Positions 6,890 through 14,487 of a stretch of 26,260 nucleotides of DNA are shown piece by piece. The DNA is from JBPCPM01 sp050999155 (lineage in GTDB: Bacteria > Actinomycetota > Thermoleophilia > Solirubrobacterales > 70-9): assembly GCA_050999155.1 (NCBI GenBank), contig JBPCPM010000042.1, forward strand, positions 1 through 26,260, read 5' to 3'. The position numbers were made by a program, and so were the translations under genes. The notes under the pieces are model-generated. The model worked only from the letters and a program-made list of their open reading frames with translations. It was not told the origin of the DNA and did no database searches. The first letter of the stretch is position 1. Every line of letters begins with the position of its first letter.

Positions 6890-9157
6890 ATGAGCGACAT
6901 GACTACTACCCATCCCGCGTCCGGCGCCACCGAGCGCCTGGAGCTGCCGGTCAGCGGCATGACCTGCTCGTCGTGTGCGAACCGGGTCGCGCGATCGCTG
7001 AACGCGCTCGAGGACGTCGAGGCGTCGGTCAACTACGCGACCGAGCGGGCGACGGTCAGCTACGACGCGGCCTCCACCGAGCCGCAGCAGCTCGTGGACG
7101 CCGTGGAGGCCGCCGGCTACGAGGCCACGCTGCCGGCCGACACACCGGACTCGGCTGACGCGGGCGAAGTCGCCGCCGACGCCGAACCCCGCCGGCGGCT
7201 GACAATCTCCGCCGTCCTGGCCCTCCCGGTCCTGGTGCTGTCCATGGTCCCCGCGCTGCAGTTCGACTACTGGCAGTGGGTGGTGCTCGCCCTCGCCAGC
7301 CCCGTGGTCACCTGGGGTGCTTGGCCCTTGCACCGGGCGGCGTGGGCGAACCTGCGTCACGGCGCCGCGACCATGGACACCCTGGTCTCGGTCGGCGTGT
7401 CGGCCGCGTATCTGTGGTCGCTGTACGCGCTGATCTTCGGTCAGGCCGGCGAAACCGGGATGACCATGCACTTCGAGCTCGTGAGCTCCGGCGACGCCAC
7501 CGACCACCTGTACCTCGAGGTCGCTGCCGGCGTCACGGCGTTCATCCTCGCCGGCCGCTACTTCGAGGCCCGGGCCAAGAGCCGGGCCGGTGCAGCGCTG
7601 CGGGCACTGATGGATCTCGGCGTCCAGGAGGCGTCGGTGCTCGACGCCGACGGCAGCGAGCGGCTCGTGCCGATCGCCGAGGTGACGGTCGGCGATCGTT
7701 TCGTCGTCCGCCCCGGCGAGAAGCTCGCCACCGACGGGGCGGTCCGCGACGGACGCTCCGCGGTCGACGAGTCGCTGATCACCGGCGAGAGCGTGCCCGT
7801 GGAGAAGGCGCCGGGTGACGAGGTCATCGGCGCCTCGATCAACGCCGGCGGCCGGCTCGTGGTCGAGGCCACCCGGGTGGGAGCGGACACCGCACTCGCC
7901 CAGATCGCCCAGCTCGTCGCCGACGCCCAGTCCGGCCAGGCGCCGGTGCAGCGCCTCGCCGACCGGATCTCGGCCGTGTTCGTGCCCGTCGTGATGGTCC
8001 TGTCGGTCGCCACCCTGGTCGGCTGGCTGCTGATCGACGGCAGCGCCACCCGCGCCCTGACCGCCGCCGTGGCGGTCCTGATCATCGCCTGCCCGTGCGC
8101 CCTGGGCCTGGCCACGCCCACCGCGCTGCTCGTCGGCACCGGCCGGGGAGCGCAGATGGGGTTGGTGATCAAGGGACCGGAGATCCTCGAGTCCACGCGC
8201 ACGGTCGACACGATCGTGCTGGACAAGACGGGGACCGTCACACGCGGCGAGATGTCGGTGGCCGAGGTAACGGCCACGCCAGGAGCCGACGAGGGCGAGA
8301 TGCTGCGGATGGCCGGAGCCCTCGAGGACGCGTCCGAGCACCCCATCGCCCAGGCCATCGCCCGAGGGGCACGCGAAGCCCACGGCTCGCTGGCGCCGGT
8401 GGAGGGGTTCCGCAACCACGAGGGACTCGGCGTCGAGGGCCGGGTCGCCGGGCGCCAGGTCCGGGTCGGCGGTCCGCGGCTCATGGCCGACGCCGGACTG
8501 GAGGTCCCCGAGCATCTGGAGGCCACTCGCACCCAGGCGTCGGCGCGGGGCACGACGGCCGTGCTCGTGGCCTACGACGACGCGGTGCAGGGCGTGATCA
8601 CGGTGGCCGACCGGATCCGCCCGACTTCGGCCGAGGCGGTCAGGGCCCTCCAAGACCTGGGGCTGCGGCCCATCCTGCTCACGGGCGACGCCGAGCCCAC
8701 GGCGCGTGCGGTCGCAGAGGCCGTGGGCATCGACGAGGTCATCGCGGAGGTCATGCCCGCCGACAAGGTCGCCGAGGTGCGCCGCCTCCAGGCCGAGGGG
8801 CGCGTCGTCGCCATGGTCGGAGACGGCGTCAACGACGCCCCCGCCCTCGCCCAGGCCGACGTCGGCGTCTCCATCGGGACCGGGACCGATGTCGCGATCG
8901 AGGCCTCCGACCTGACCTTGATCTCGGGCGACCTGCGCGGAGCAGCGGACGCCCTGCGCCTGTCGCGGGCGACATTGCGCACCATCCGGCAGAACCTCGC
9001 CTGGGCCTTCGGCTACAACGTGGCCGCGATTCCGCTCGCCGCCGCCGGACTGCTGAACCCCCTCATCGCCGGTGCGGCAATGGCACTCTCGAGCGTGTCG
9101 GTCGTGGCCAACGCCCTGCGGCTGCGGCGGTTTCGCTCCCGCTTCGGCGCGTCCTGA
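6890..9157 (+). CDS. copA: Cu(I)-exporting P1B-type ATPase CopA
   Basis: 755 residues from the ATG at 6890, preceded by GGAG at 6880-6883. One N-terminal heavy-metal domain has GMTCSSCANR (C26, C29). The core shows the actuator TGES (298-301), the metal-transport CPC (401-403) in the sixth membrane helix, the phosphorylated aspartate D445 in DKTGT, the SEHP nucleotide-binding motif and GDGVND (644-649). The C-terminal helices carry FGYN and MALSSVSVVANA, the asparagine/tyrosine and methionine/serine signatures of Cu(I) rather than Zn or Cd pumps. It removes cytosolic copper at the expense of ATP. The frame extends upstream through csoR, but only the 6890 start agrees with the operator layout. 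Its stop lies inside a hairpin shared with the next gene. Confidence 0.95.
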   Translation: MSDMTTTHPASGATERLELPVSGMTCSSCANRVARSLNALEDVEASVNYATERATVSYDAASTEPQQLVDAVEAAGYEATLPADTPDSADAGEVAADAEPRRRLTISAVLALPVLVLSMVPALQFDYWQWVVLALASPVVTWGAWPLHRAAWANLRHGAATMDTLVSVGVSAAYLWSLYALIFGQAGETGMTMHFELVSSGDATDHLYLEVAAGVTAFILAGRYFEARAKSRAGAALRALMDLGVQEASVLDADGSERLVPIAEVTVGDRFVVRPGEKLATDGAVRDGRSAVDESLITGESVPVEKAPGDEVIGASINAGGRLVVEATRVGADTALAQIAQLVADAQSGQAPVQRLADRISAVFVPVVMVLSVATLVGWLLIDGSATRALTAAVAVLIIACPCALGLATPTALLVGTGRGAQMGLVIKGPEILESTRTVDTIVLDKTGTVTRGEMSVAEVTATPGADEGEMLRMAGALEDASEHPIAQAIARGAREAHGSLAPVEGFRNHEGLGVEGRVAGRQVRVGGPRLMADAGLEVPEHLEATRTQASARGTTAVLVAYDDAVQGVITVADRIRPTSAEAVRALQDLGLRPILLTGDAEPTARAVAEAVGIDEVIAEVMPADKVAEVRRLQAEGRVVAMVGDGVNDAPALAQADVGVSIGTGTDVAIEASDLTLISGDLRGAADALRLSRATLRTIRQNLAWAFGYNVAAIPLAAAGLLNPLIAGAAMALSSVSVVANALRLRRFRSRFGAS

Positions 9158-9177
9158 GCCTCCCGCGAGCGGCTCAG
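9154..9177. terminator. Bidirectional hairpin holding both stop codons (copA / GGDEF-EAL gene)
   Basis: CTGAGCC (9154-9160), ten bases, GGCTCAG (9171-9177). The copA stop TGA (9155-9157) is in the left arm and the stop of the minus-strand gene (TCA, 9174-9176) is in the right arm. The same arm sequence recurs at 17801-17819. Confidence 0.55.
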
Positions 9178-11156
9178 CGAGCGAGCGGCAGGTCCTTGGC
9201 GCCGCCGTTGCGGCGCAGCTGGGCCGCCTCGGGGCGCTCGACCACCCTGGCCGGCGCGGGAAGCGCGTCGTCGAGCCACGGCTCGTCGGCGGGGCGCCCG
9301 AGAAGGAACCCCTGGGCGCCGTCGATGCCGCCCTCGCCCTGCGGTCCGCTCAGCTCGGTGATCAGCCGCAGGATCTCGGGGGTTTCCACCCCTTCGGCGA
9401 TGGCGTAGGACCCGTACTGGCGGGCAAAGGCCTGGACGGCAACGAGCACCGCGCGGGCGCCGGGGTCGCTCACGGCTCCGGCGACCACGGCGCGGTCGAT
9501 CTTCACGAACTCCACATCGAGCTGGCGCAGGATCTCCAACCCGGAGTTGCCGGCGCCTACGTCGTCGAGCGCCAGGCGGAAGCCGTGGTCGCGCAAGGCG
9601 CGGGCCTCCGTCAGCAAGGGCAGCAGCCGGGCACTCGAGCGTTCGGTCAGTTCCAGCACGATCCGGTTCGGCGAGATCCCGTAGCGGGCGGCCAGGGCGC
9701 GCAGGGCGGCGCCCGACCATTCGCCGCGTTCCAGGGCCGGCGGCGAGACGTTGATGAACAGGAGGGCATCCTCGGGCAGCTCGGCGGCACGGGCGAAGAT
9801 CTCCCGGCGGCACAGCTCGTCGAGCTCCGGGGCCCGCCCCAGCTGCTCGGCCACCTCGAACGCCTCGCCCGGGCCCTCGAACCCGAACCTCGCATCGGGC
9901 CGGGCCAGCGCCTCGTAGGCCAGCGGACGCTTGGTCCGCAGGTCCCAGATCGGCTGAAACTGCACGCCCATCGAGGCCTCCTCGAGCAGGCTCCGCAGCG
10001 CCCGTACCTTGTCGATGGTCACGATCGACGCCTGCTCGGCGATCTCCCCGTAGGCCACGGCCTGGGCACCTCCGCGACACTGCGCCTCGGCCAGGGCCGC
10101 CTCGGCCTCGCGCCACAGCTGCTCGGGCTCGGAGGTGAGCTCGCCCTCGGCTCCCGCCACGCCCAGGCTCAAGCGCAGGCCGCGCTTCTCGGCGCGGCCC
10201 AGCAGGCGACGGGCCCGCAACATGGCGCCGGCTGCCTCGACCTTGGGCATCAGCACGGCGAACTCGTCGCCGCCGATCCTGAACGCGAGATCCTCGGTCC
10301 GCCCCTCGGCGATCACCTCGGTCAGCTGGTTGAGCAGCCGGTCGCCGTAGCGGTGACCGTGCCGGTCGTTGGCGAACTTGAAATCGTCGATGTCGATCAG
10401 CAGCAGCGAGAGCGGCTCGCCGTGGCGCCGGCTGAGCGACACATCCTTCGCCAGCGCGCCCTGGAAGGCGCGGTGGTTGCCGAGGCCGGTGAGACCGTCC
10501 AGGGTGGAGCGCCCGGCCACGAGGCGGTGGGCGGCGTCGAGGCGGCGGCCTCCGAGCAGGTAGAACAGCATCAGCCCGACGGGCAGCGCGAGGAAGATCC
10601 ACGGGGCGACCGCCGAGCGCAGCTCGCTGATCTCGGCGGAGAGGAACTCCCCTCGGCGGGTCAGCAGGTACATGAACCGCTCCCCGTCGATCTCGACCGG
10701 GATCGCGTAGACGAACTGCTGCTCGTCGCCGGCCGAGCGCTCACGCACCGATCGCTGCCCGTTGAGCGTCCGGGTGAGCATGCCGGTTTCCGGAGCCTGC
10801 CGGCCGACTTCGCGGTGGCGACCCGACGCCCGGATCACGCCTTCGTGGTCGATGAGCTGGCCGGAGATGTTCCCGGGCCGCCGCACGATGGCGGCGAGCA
10901 GCTGCCCGATGCGGTCCAGGCGCTCGCCCTCGGTAGCACCCTTCCCGGCGCGAGCGAGGTTCTGCGCGTTGACCTCGGCCTCCGTCAGCGACTGGGCGAG
11001 GACCTTCTCCCAGAGGCTCCCCGAGATCAGGTGGTACTGGGCCCCGGCAAGGGCCGCCAGCGTCAACGCCAGGACGGCGAGGAGCTTGATGCTGAAGGAG
11101 AGCTGTTTGACGCGTTGCAAGATGAGATCCACCGATATGTCCGCTGATCTCACCAT
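9174..11156 (-). CDS. Membrane-bound GGDEF-EAL cyclic-di-GMP enzyme
   Basis: 660 residues from the ATG at 11156; the frame opens further upstream, but that would run into the divergent gene. One membrane helix (about 20-44), an extracytoplasmic sensor region (about 45-180), a second helix (about 184-203), then a GGDEF domain (about 215-370) and an EAL domain (about 385-640). The cyclase motif GGDEF (295-299) is intact and is preceded at the right distance by an RxxD product-inhibition site (R286, D289). The phosphodiesterase half keeps EAL (415-417) and, further on, INVSP, LELTE, DDVG, VKID, AEGVE and the final AQGF glutamine. Both activities are therefore possible; which one dominates cannot be told. 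No c-di-GMP effector is nearby. Confidence 0.92.
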   Translation of the reverse strand: MVRSADISVDLILQRVKQLSFSIKLLAVLALTLAALAGAQYHLISGSLWEKVLAQSLTEAEVNAQNLARAGKGATEGERLDRIGQLLAAIVRRPGNISGQLIDHEGVIRASGRHREVGRQAPETGMLTRTLNGQRSVRERSAGDEQQFVYAIPVEIDGERFMYLLTRRGEFLSAEISELRSAVAPWIFLALPVGLMLFYLLGGRRLDAAHRLVAGRSTLDGLTGLGNHRAFQGALAKDVSLSRRHGEPLSLLLIDIDDFKFANDRHGHRYGDRLLNQLTEVIAEGRTEDLAFRIGGDEFAVLMPKVEAAGAMLRARRLLGRAEKRGLRLSLGVAGAEGELTSEPEQLWREAEAALAEAQCRGGAQAVAYGEIAEQASIVTIDKVRALRSLLEEASMGVQFQPIWDLRTKRPLAYEALARPDARFGFEGPGEAFEVAEQLGRAPELDELCRREIFARAAELPEDALLFINVSPPALERGEWSGAALRALAARYGISPNRIVLELTERSSARLLPLLTEARALRDHGFRLALDDVGAGNSGLEILRQLDVEFVKIDRAVVAGAVSDPGARAVLVAVQAFARQYGSYAIAEGVETPEILRLITELSGPQGEGGIDGAQGFLLGRPADEPWLDDALPAPARVVERPEAAQLRRNGGAKDLPLAR

Positions 11157-11224
11157 CGGCCCGCGGAGCTGTGCCCTTGAGGGTCGACGCCGGGTTCCCA
11201 CGCCCGGTCGGGCAACGGTCCCGG

Positions 11225-11230
11225 TAGGCT
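11225..11230 (+). promoter_or_regulatory. Putative -10 box of the small conserved gene
   Basis: TAGGCT 11 bases before the ATG at 11242, with no Shine-Dalgarno between. This would give a leader of only a few bases. The identical hexamer precedes the NUDIX gene. Confidence 0.35.
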
Positions 11231-11241
11231 CGCGCCCCGTC

Positions 11242-11481
11242 ATGGATCGCAAGGCCGAGCGCGTGCAGCTGGAAACCGATCGCTACCGGATCATCGGAGA
11301 CCTGACGATGCCGCGCGAGGGGTACCTGGGGCGGCTTTCGGACTACCTCAACCAGAGCGACCTGGAGTTCCTGCCGCTCAGCGACGCCCAGGTGACGCCA
11401 CTGGCCGGCGGCGAGATCCGGTCCCATGACTTCCTGGCCGTGGCGCGTCGCCACGTCCGCCTCGTACACCCGACCGACTGA
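11242..11481 (+). CDS. Small conserved protein of unknown function
   Basis: 79 residues, soluble, no cysteines. Recognisable features are ETDRYRIIGDLTMPREGY near the N-terminus, then RLSDYLN, FLPLSDAQVTPL and a C-terminal HDFLAVARRHVRLVHP. I recall small actinobacterial proteins with this pattern that are annotated only as a domain of unknown function; I cannot name a role. The frame continues far upstream antisense to the GGDEF-EAL gene, so the ATG at 11242 was chosen: it leaves an 85-base divergent promoter gap and a -10-like TAGGCT just before it. It ends 25 bases before the 3' end of the oppositely oriented tRNA-Ser. Confidence 0.7.
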   Translation: MDRKAERVQLETDRYRIIGDLTMPREGYLGRLSDYLNQSDLEFLPLSDAQVTPLAGGEIRSHDFLAVARRHVRLVHPTD

Positions 11482-11506
11482 CGTCGGTCACCGGGAGGCG
11501 GGCCAG

Positions 11507-11595
11507 CGGAGGGGGAGGGATTCGAACCCTCGAAGCGCCGTAAGACGCTTACCGGTTTTCGAGACCGGCGCATTCATCCGCTCTGCCACCCCTCC
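11507..11595 (-). tRNA. tRNA-Ser(CGA)
   Basis: 89 bases read on the minus strand. Acceptor GGAGGGG pairs with CCCCTCC, discriminator G, T-arm GAGGG-TTCGAAT-CCCTC, a long class II variable arm and anticodon loop CTCGAAA (anticodon CGA at 11561-11559, minus strand), flanked by a CCGGT/ACCGG stem. CCA is not encoded; CTGG follows. It decodes UCG. Confidence 0.96.
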
Positions 11596-11629
11596 GGGAC
11601 TCGCGGCCAAAACGCTAGCGAGAAAGAGA

Positions 11630-11662
11630 GCGACCCGGTCCGCAGGGGACGGACCGGGTCGC
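11630..11662 (-). terminator. 12-bp stem-loop with T-rich tail, likely intrinsic terminator
   Basis: On the minus strand GCGACCCGGTCC, a nine-base loop and GGACCGGGTCGC make a perfect 12-bp stem, followed at once by TCTCTTTCT. It lies between the secreted-protein gene and tRNA-Ser(CGA), both on this strand, and would separate their transcripts. Confidence 0.7.
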
Positions 11663-11669
11663 AGAGGCG

Positions 11670-11685
11670 CCAGCCCGAAGGCTGG
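11670..11685 (-). other. Hairpin with UUCG tetraloop
   Basis: On the minus strand CCAGCC-TTCG-GGCTGG: a 6-bp stem closed by a C(UUCG)G tetraloop, one of the most stable RNA loops. It is the middle of three tandem hairpins after the secreted six-cysteine gene. The symmetry in DNA gives CGAA on the plus strand, so the stable form specifically marks minus-strand transcription. Confidence 0.55.
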
Positions 11686-11698
11686 ACGCCGGTGTTCC

Positions 11699-11720
11699 GG
11701 GCCCTGGCAGGGAAGGGCCC
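11699..11720 (-). other. First hairpin after the six-cysteine gene
   Basis: GGGCCCT (11699-11705), eight-base loop, AGGGCCC (11714-11720). It starts 17 bases past the stop codon of the minus-strand gene. No T-run follows directly. Confidence 0.45.
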
Positions 11721-11736
11721 GCAACGTCGTTGGAGT

Positions 11737-12387
11737 CTACGAGCCGGCGGGAGCCTCCGGTTCGGAATCCTCGTGCTCGCCGACCTTGCTCGAAACGCAC
11801 TTGCCGAACGCGTTTTTGCCGTTGGCGTTGGTGCCGTAGGCGGCGCGGAAGTTCTCCGACGCCGACTTGGTCGTGTCGGACTCGAAGTCCTCCTTCTCGA
11901 TCACGTCGTCGCCGCGACGCTCGGCCTTGCACTCACGTGCGGCGTTGCGAATCTCCGAGCGCATCTCGCGCATCTCGGACTTGACCTTGCTGCGGACGCA
12001 CTGGCCGAAGTTCTTGAACTCGGCGTACTCGGCCTTCTTGGCCGCGTCGGTGCTGTCACGCAGGGCGCGGCAGTCGGACTTGGCCTCGGCCTTGGCCTCA
12101 CGCAGCTCGCTGCGCATGGCGGCCGAGATGCACTTGCCGTAGGTCCGGCGATCACGCTTGCCGAACGCCGAGCGGTAGCCCGCCTTGTTGGCCTTGTACG
12201 TCTCGCGGCACAGGCGCTTGGCCTCGGACCGCGAGGTGCGCTTCAGCGCTCGGGCATCCTTGCGCTCCTGGGCCTTGGACGTCGCTTCCTCACTCGTGCC
12301 CCGGGACTTGCCGGGCACGGCCATCGCTGCAGACGGGACAGCGACCAGAGCCACCACCGCCGCCACCATCAAAAAGGTTCGCTTCAC
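11737..12387 (-). CDS. Secreted protein with three cysteine-pair repeats, unknown function
   Basis: 216 residues from the GTG at 12387, chosen because AGGAGG lies just upstream and because the start gives a textbook signal peptide: KR, a hydrophobic core and AMA cleavage after about residue 23. The mature part is highly charged (Lys, Arg, Glu, Ala) and probably helical. Six cysteines (60, 86, 106, 130, 153, 197) form three units, each opening with C-(R/K) and closing with FG(K/Q)C(V/I) or YGKCIS. The last unit is the clearest: FRAAYGTNANGKNAFGKCVS. I have seen this motif in uncharacterised Thermoleophilia proteins, but that is memory, not a search. Each unit could close one disulfide outside the cell. 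Three hairpins follow the gene. Confidence 0.8.
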   Translation of the reverse strand: MKRTFLMVAAVVALVAVPSAAMAVPGKSRGTSEEATSKAQERKDARALKRTSRSEAKRLCRETYKANKAGYRSAFGKRDRRTYGKCISAAMRSELREAKAEAKSDCRALRDSTDAAKKAEYAEFKNFGQCVRSKVKSEMREMRSEIRNAARECKAERRGDDVIEKEDFESDTTKSASENFRAAYGTNANGKNAFGKCVSSKVGEHEDSEPEAPAGS

Positions 12388-12560
12388 GACGTCCTCCTGA
12401 GTCAGGTGTTTGCCGGCAGAATGCCGACCCAAATGAGACAACCCGCGGGGCCGTCAGTAGTTTCGTCGGCTCGGACGCCCGTTGATGTAGCCGGTGCGGC
12501 CGTGTGTTCGATCCGCACGCGAGACCGTTCGTGCGCGGCAGGCCGGTGCCACGCCGCTTG

Positions 12561-12596
12561 TCGGTCCGCAGCCGGTTGCCGGTCCGCAACCGGGTA
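12561..12596. repeat. Two-copy 18-base tandem repeat in a gene-free gap
   Basis: TCGGTCCGCAGCCGGTTG is followed directly by CCGGTCCGCAACCGGGTA, 14 of 18 positions identical. It lies in the roughly 250-base gap (12388-12636) between the secreted-protein gene and tRNA-Ser(GGA). I see no coding signal or clear promoter box in that gap. Confidence 0.5.
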
Positions 12597-12636
12597 CCGT
12601 TTGCCGCCTGCGCACGATGCGCAGTGGCCAGACCCC

Positions 12637-12725
12637 GGAGAGGTGTCCGAGTGGCTTAAGGAGCGCGACTGGAAATCGCGTGGGCGGGGAAACCTGCCTC
12701 GTGGGTTCGAATCCCACCCTCTCCG
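12637..12725 (+). tRNA. tRNA-Ser(GGA)
   Basis: 89 bases. Acceptor GGAGAGG pairs with CCTCTCC (12718-12724), discriminator G, T-arm GTGGG-TTCGAAT-CCCAC, long class II variable arm and anticodon stem-loop CGCGA-CTGGAAA-TCGCG (anticodon GGA at 12671-12673). CCA is not encoded. It reads UCC and UCU. Confidence 0.97.
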
Positions 12726-12762
12726 TCGCCCGCCCCGGCCCGAATGCGGGCGCGGGACGCGG

Positions 12763-13221
12763 CTACCGGCGGGTCGCGAAGAACCCGCGGAGCAGCTCGG
12801 CCGACTCACCCTCCCGCAAGCCCCCGCGCGTGGCAGGCCGGTGGTTGAGCCGCACGTCGCCGAGGACGTCCATGACGCTGCCCGCCGCCCCGGCCTTGGG
12901 ATCCCATGCGCCGAAGATGACCTCCGGCACGCGGGCCAGGACGATTGCCCCTGCACACATGGCGCACGGCTCCAGCGTCACGACCATCGTGCACCCGGAC
13001 AGCCGCCAGCCGCCACTCGCCGCCGCGCCGGCCCGCAGCGCGAGGATCTCGGCGTGGGCGGTGGGATCTCCGGCGCGCTCGCGCTCGTTGACCGCCTCGG
13101 CGATGACCTCACCGTCCCGGACGAGCACTGCCCCGACGGGGACGTCACCGTGCGCGGGCGCGCCGGCCGCGAGGGCCAGCGCGCGGTCCATCCAGCGACG
13201 CTCGGCGTCGCTGAAGCTCAC
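12763..13221 (-). CDS. tadA: tRNA-specific adenosine deaminase TadA
   Basis: 152 residues. It has the zinc deaminase motifs: HAE at 56-58 (H56 zinc ligand, E58 proton shuttle) and PCAMC at 85-89 (C86 and C89 zinc ligands). The family converts A34 to inosine in tRNA-Arg(ACG) so it can read CGU, CGC and CGA. GAWDPKAGAAGSV and the arginine-rich C-terminus agree with TadA rather than cytidine or guanine deaminases. The start is a GTG whose last bases overlap the stop of the upstream epimerase gene (GTGA), so the two are translationally coupled. It faces tRNA-Ser(GGA), ending 37 bases from it. Confidence 0.95.
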   Translation of the reverse strand: MSFSDAERRWMDRALALAAGAPAHGDVPVGAVLVRDGEVIAEAVNERERAGDPTAHAEILALRAGAAASGGWRLSGCTMVVTLEPCAMCAGAIVLARVPEVIFGAWDPKAGAAGSVMDVLGDVRLNHRPATRGGLREGESAELLRGFFATRR

Positions 13222-14357
13222 TGCCCGCGGCCGGCCAGCACTCCGAGCCGCTCCGCGGCCGTCAGCAGGCCGGCCCGATCGGCCAGCCAGACCCCGCCGG
13301 TGAGCAGGCGCAGGGCCGAGCGGTCCGCGTCGGTGAAGCGGCCCGCTTCGAGTTCCTCGACGAACCAGCGCACCGAGCGGCGCAGGGTGTCGTCGAGTTC
13401 ACGCCAGCTGTACCCGAGCTCGCGCTGGGCCTTTGCCGAGCTGTAGCGGTGGTCCTCGGCCATGAACACCAGCGCGGCGAGGGGAATCGGAGATGGCAGG
13501 CCCATCGCCGACGCGGACCGGGCCGGCTGGGCGACCGAGCGCGGCAGGATGGCGAACGGCCGGTCCACCCCGGCCAGGCGCCCGAGGCGGCGCAGCAGCA
13601 CCGGCCAGCGGACGTCGGTCCCTCCCAGGACATAGCGCTGGCCCGGCCGCCCGTGCGACCACGCGAGCACGTGCCCGCGCGCGACATCGTCGACATCCAC
13701 CACGTTGGTCCAGGTGTCCGTAACCGCCGGCAGCCGTCCGCGCATGTAGTTGACGACCACCCGCGTGGACGTGTCGAGGTCGACGCCTCCGATGTCCGGG
13801 GCGCCGAGCACGTAGGTCGGGCAGACGGTGATCAGCTCGACCCCCGTGCGGGCCGCGGCGGCCAGCGCGCGGGCCTCACCCTCGTGGGTGGCGTTGTGGT
13901 AGGCAAGACCCAACTCGGGGTTGCGGTACAGCTGGCGCTCGTCGGCCTGACGTCCGGGCGGGGACGGCCCGACGGCCGCCGCGCTGGATGTGAGCACCAC
14001 CCGCCGGCACCCCGCGGCCGCCGCCGTCTCGACGGCGAGGGCGGGAGCCCGTGCGTTGATCTCCCAGATGTTCTTCGAGGTACCGGCCGAGACGATCCCG
14101 GCGACGTGGAACAGGACGTCGCAGCCCTCCAGCGCCCGTCGCAGGGCGCGGCGGTCGAGCACGTCGGCCTTCACCGGAGTCACCTCGAGCCCGTCGAGGG
14201 CCCGTAGCCGGCGCTGGGTCCGGTACGTGCACCGCACGCCGACATCCTGGTCGCGCAGCGCCCGCACGAGCGCCTGGCCGACGAACCCGGTCGCCCCGGT
14301 CACGCACGCCGTAGGCGCGTCGACGTCTACGCTGACTATGCCGTCGGCACCACTCAT
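13218..14357 (-). CDS. NAD(P)-dependent epimerase/reductase (extended SDR), catalytic Lys replaced
   Basis: 379 residues from the ATG at 14357. The N-terminal Rossmann fold has TGATGFVG (20-27), and LFHVAG and VLTSSAAAVG (121-130) follow as in dihydroflavonol-4-reductase-like and sterol dehydrogenase-like extended SDRs. The active-site tyrosine Y153 is in place, but the usual YxxxK reads YHNAT: position 157 is threonine instead of lysine, while the conserved glutamate four residues later is present. The enzyme may therefore be inactive or use another base. The C-terminal part (about 290-379) has SSAKAQRELGYSWRELDDTL, typical of the family. It overlaps tadA by four bases. The substrate is unknown; sugar, sterol or hopanoid precursors are possible. 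Confidence 0.85.
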   Translation of the reverse strand: MSGADGIVSVDVDAPTACVTGATGFVGQALVRALRDQDVGVRCTYRTQRRLRALDGLEVTPVKADVLDRRALRRALEGCDVLFHVAGIVSAGTSKNIWEINARAPALAVETAAAAGCRRVVLTSSAAAVGPSPPGRQADERQLYRNPELGLAYHNATHEGEARALAAAARTGVELITVCPTYVLGAPDIGGVDLDTSTRVVVNYMRGRLPAVTDTWTNVVDVDDVARGHVLAWSHGRPGQRYVLGGTDVRWPVLLRRLGRLAGVDRPFAILPRSVAQPARSASAMGLPSPIPLAALVFMAEDHRYSSAKAQRELGYSWRELDDTLRRSVRWFVEELEAGRFTDADRSALRLLTGGVWLADRAGLLTAAERLGVLAGRGQ

Positions 14358-14487
14358 GCGCCGCGCAAGTATGACGTTCCCGTGGCTCCGGGCCCTCGCG
14401 GGGAAACTTCCGCGTCATCGTGGTGTTTTCGTCTATGTCCGGTCGGCATGCCTTGTGTTTGCCCGGCCGCACGACGATCCCCCTACC

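Noticed and set aside
11507..12725. Two tRNA-Ser genes as flanks of a mobile element carrying the six-cysteine gene
   Set aside because: They are different isoacceptors in opposite orientation, both intact, with no integrase or direct repeat.
12763..13221. TadA as a diversity-generating or RNA-editing mobile enzyme
   Set aside because: Its motifs, length and coupling fit the housekeeping tRNA deaminase.
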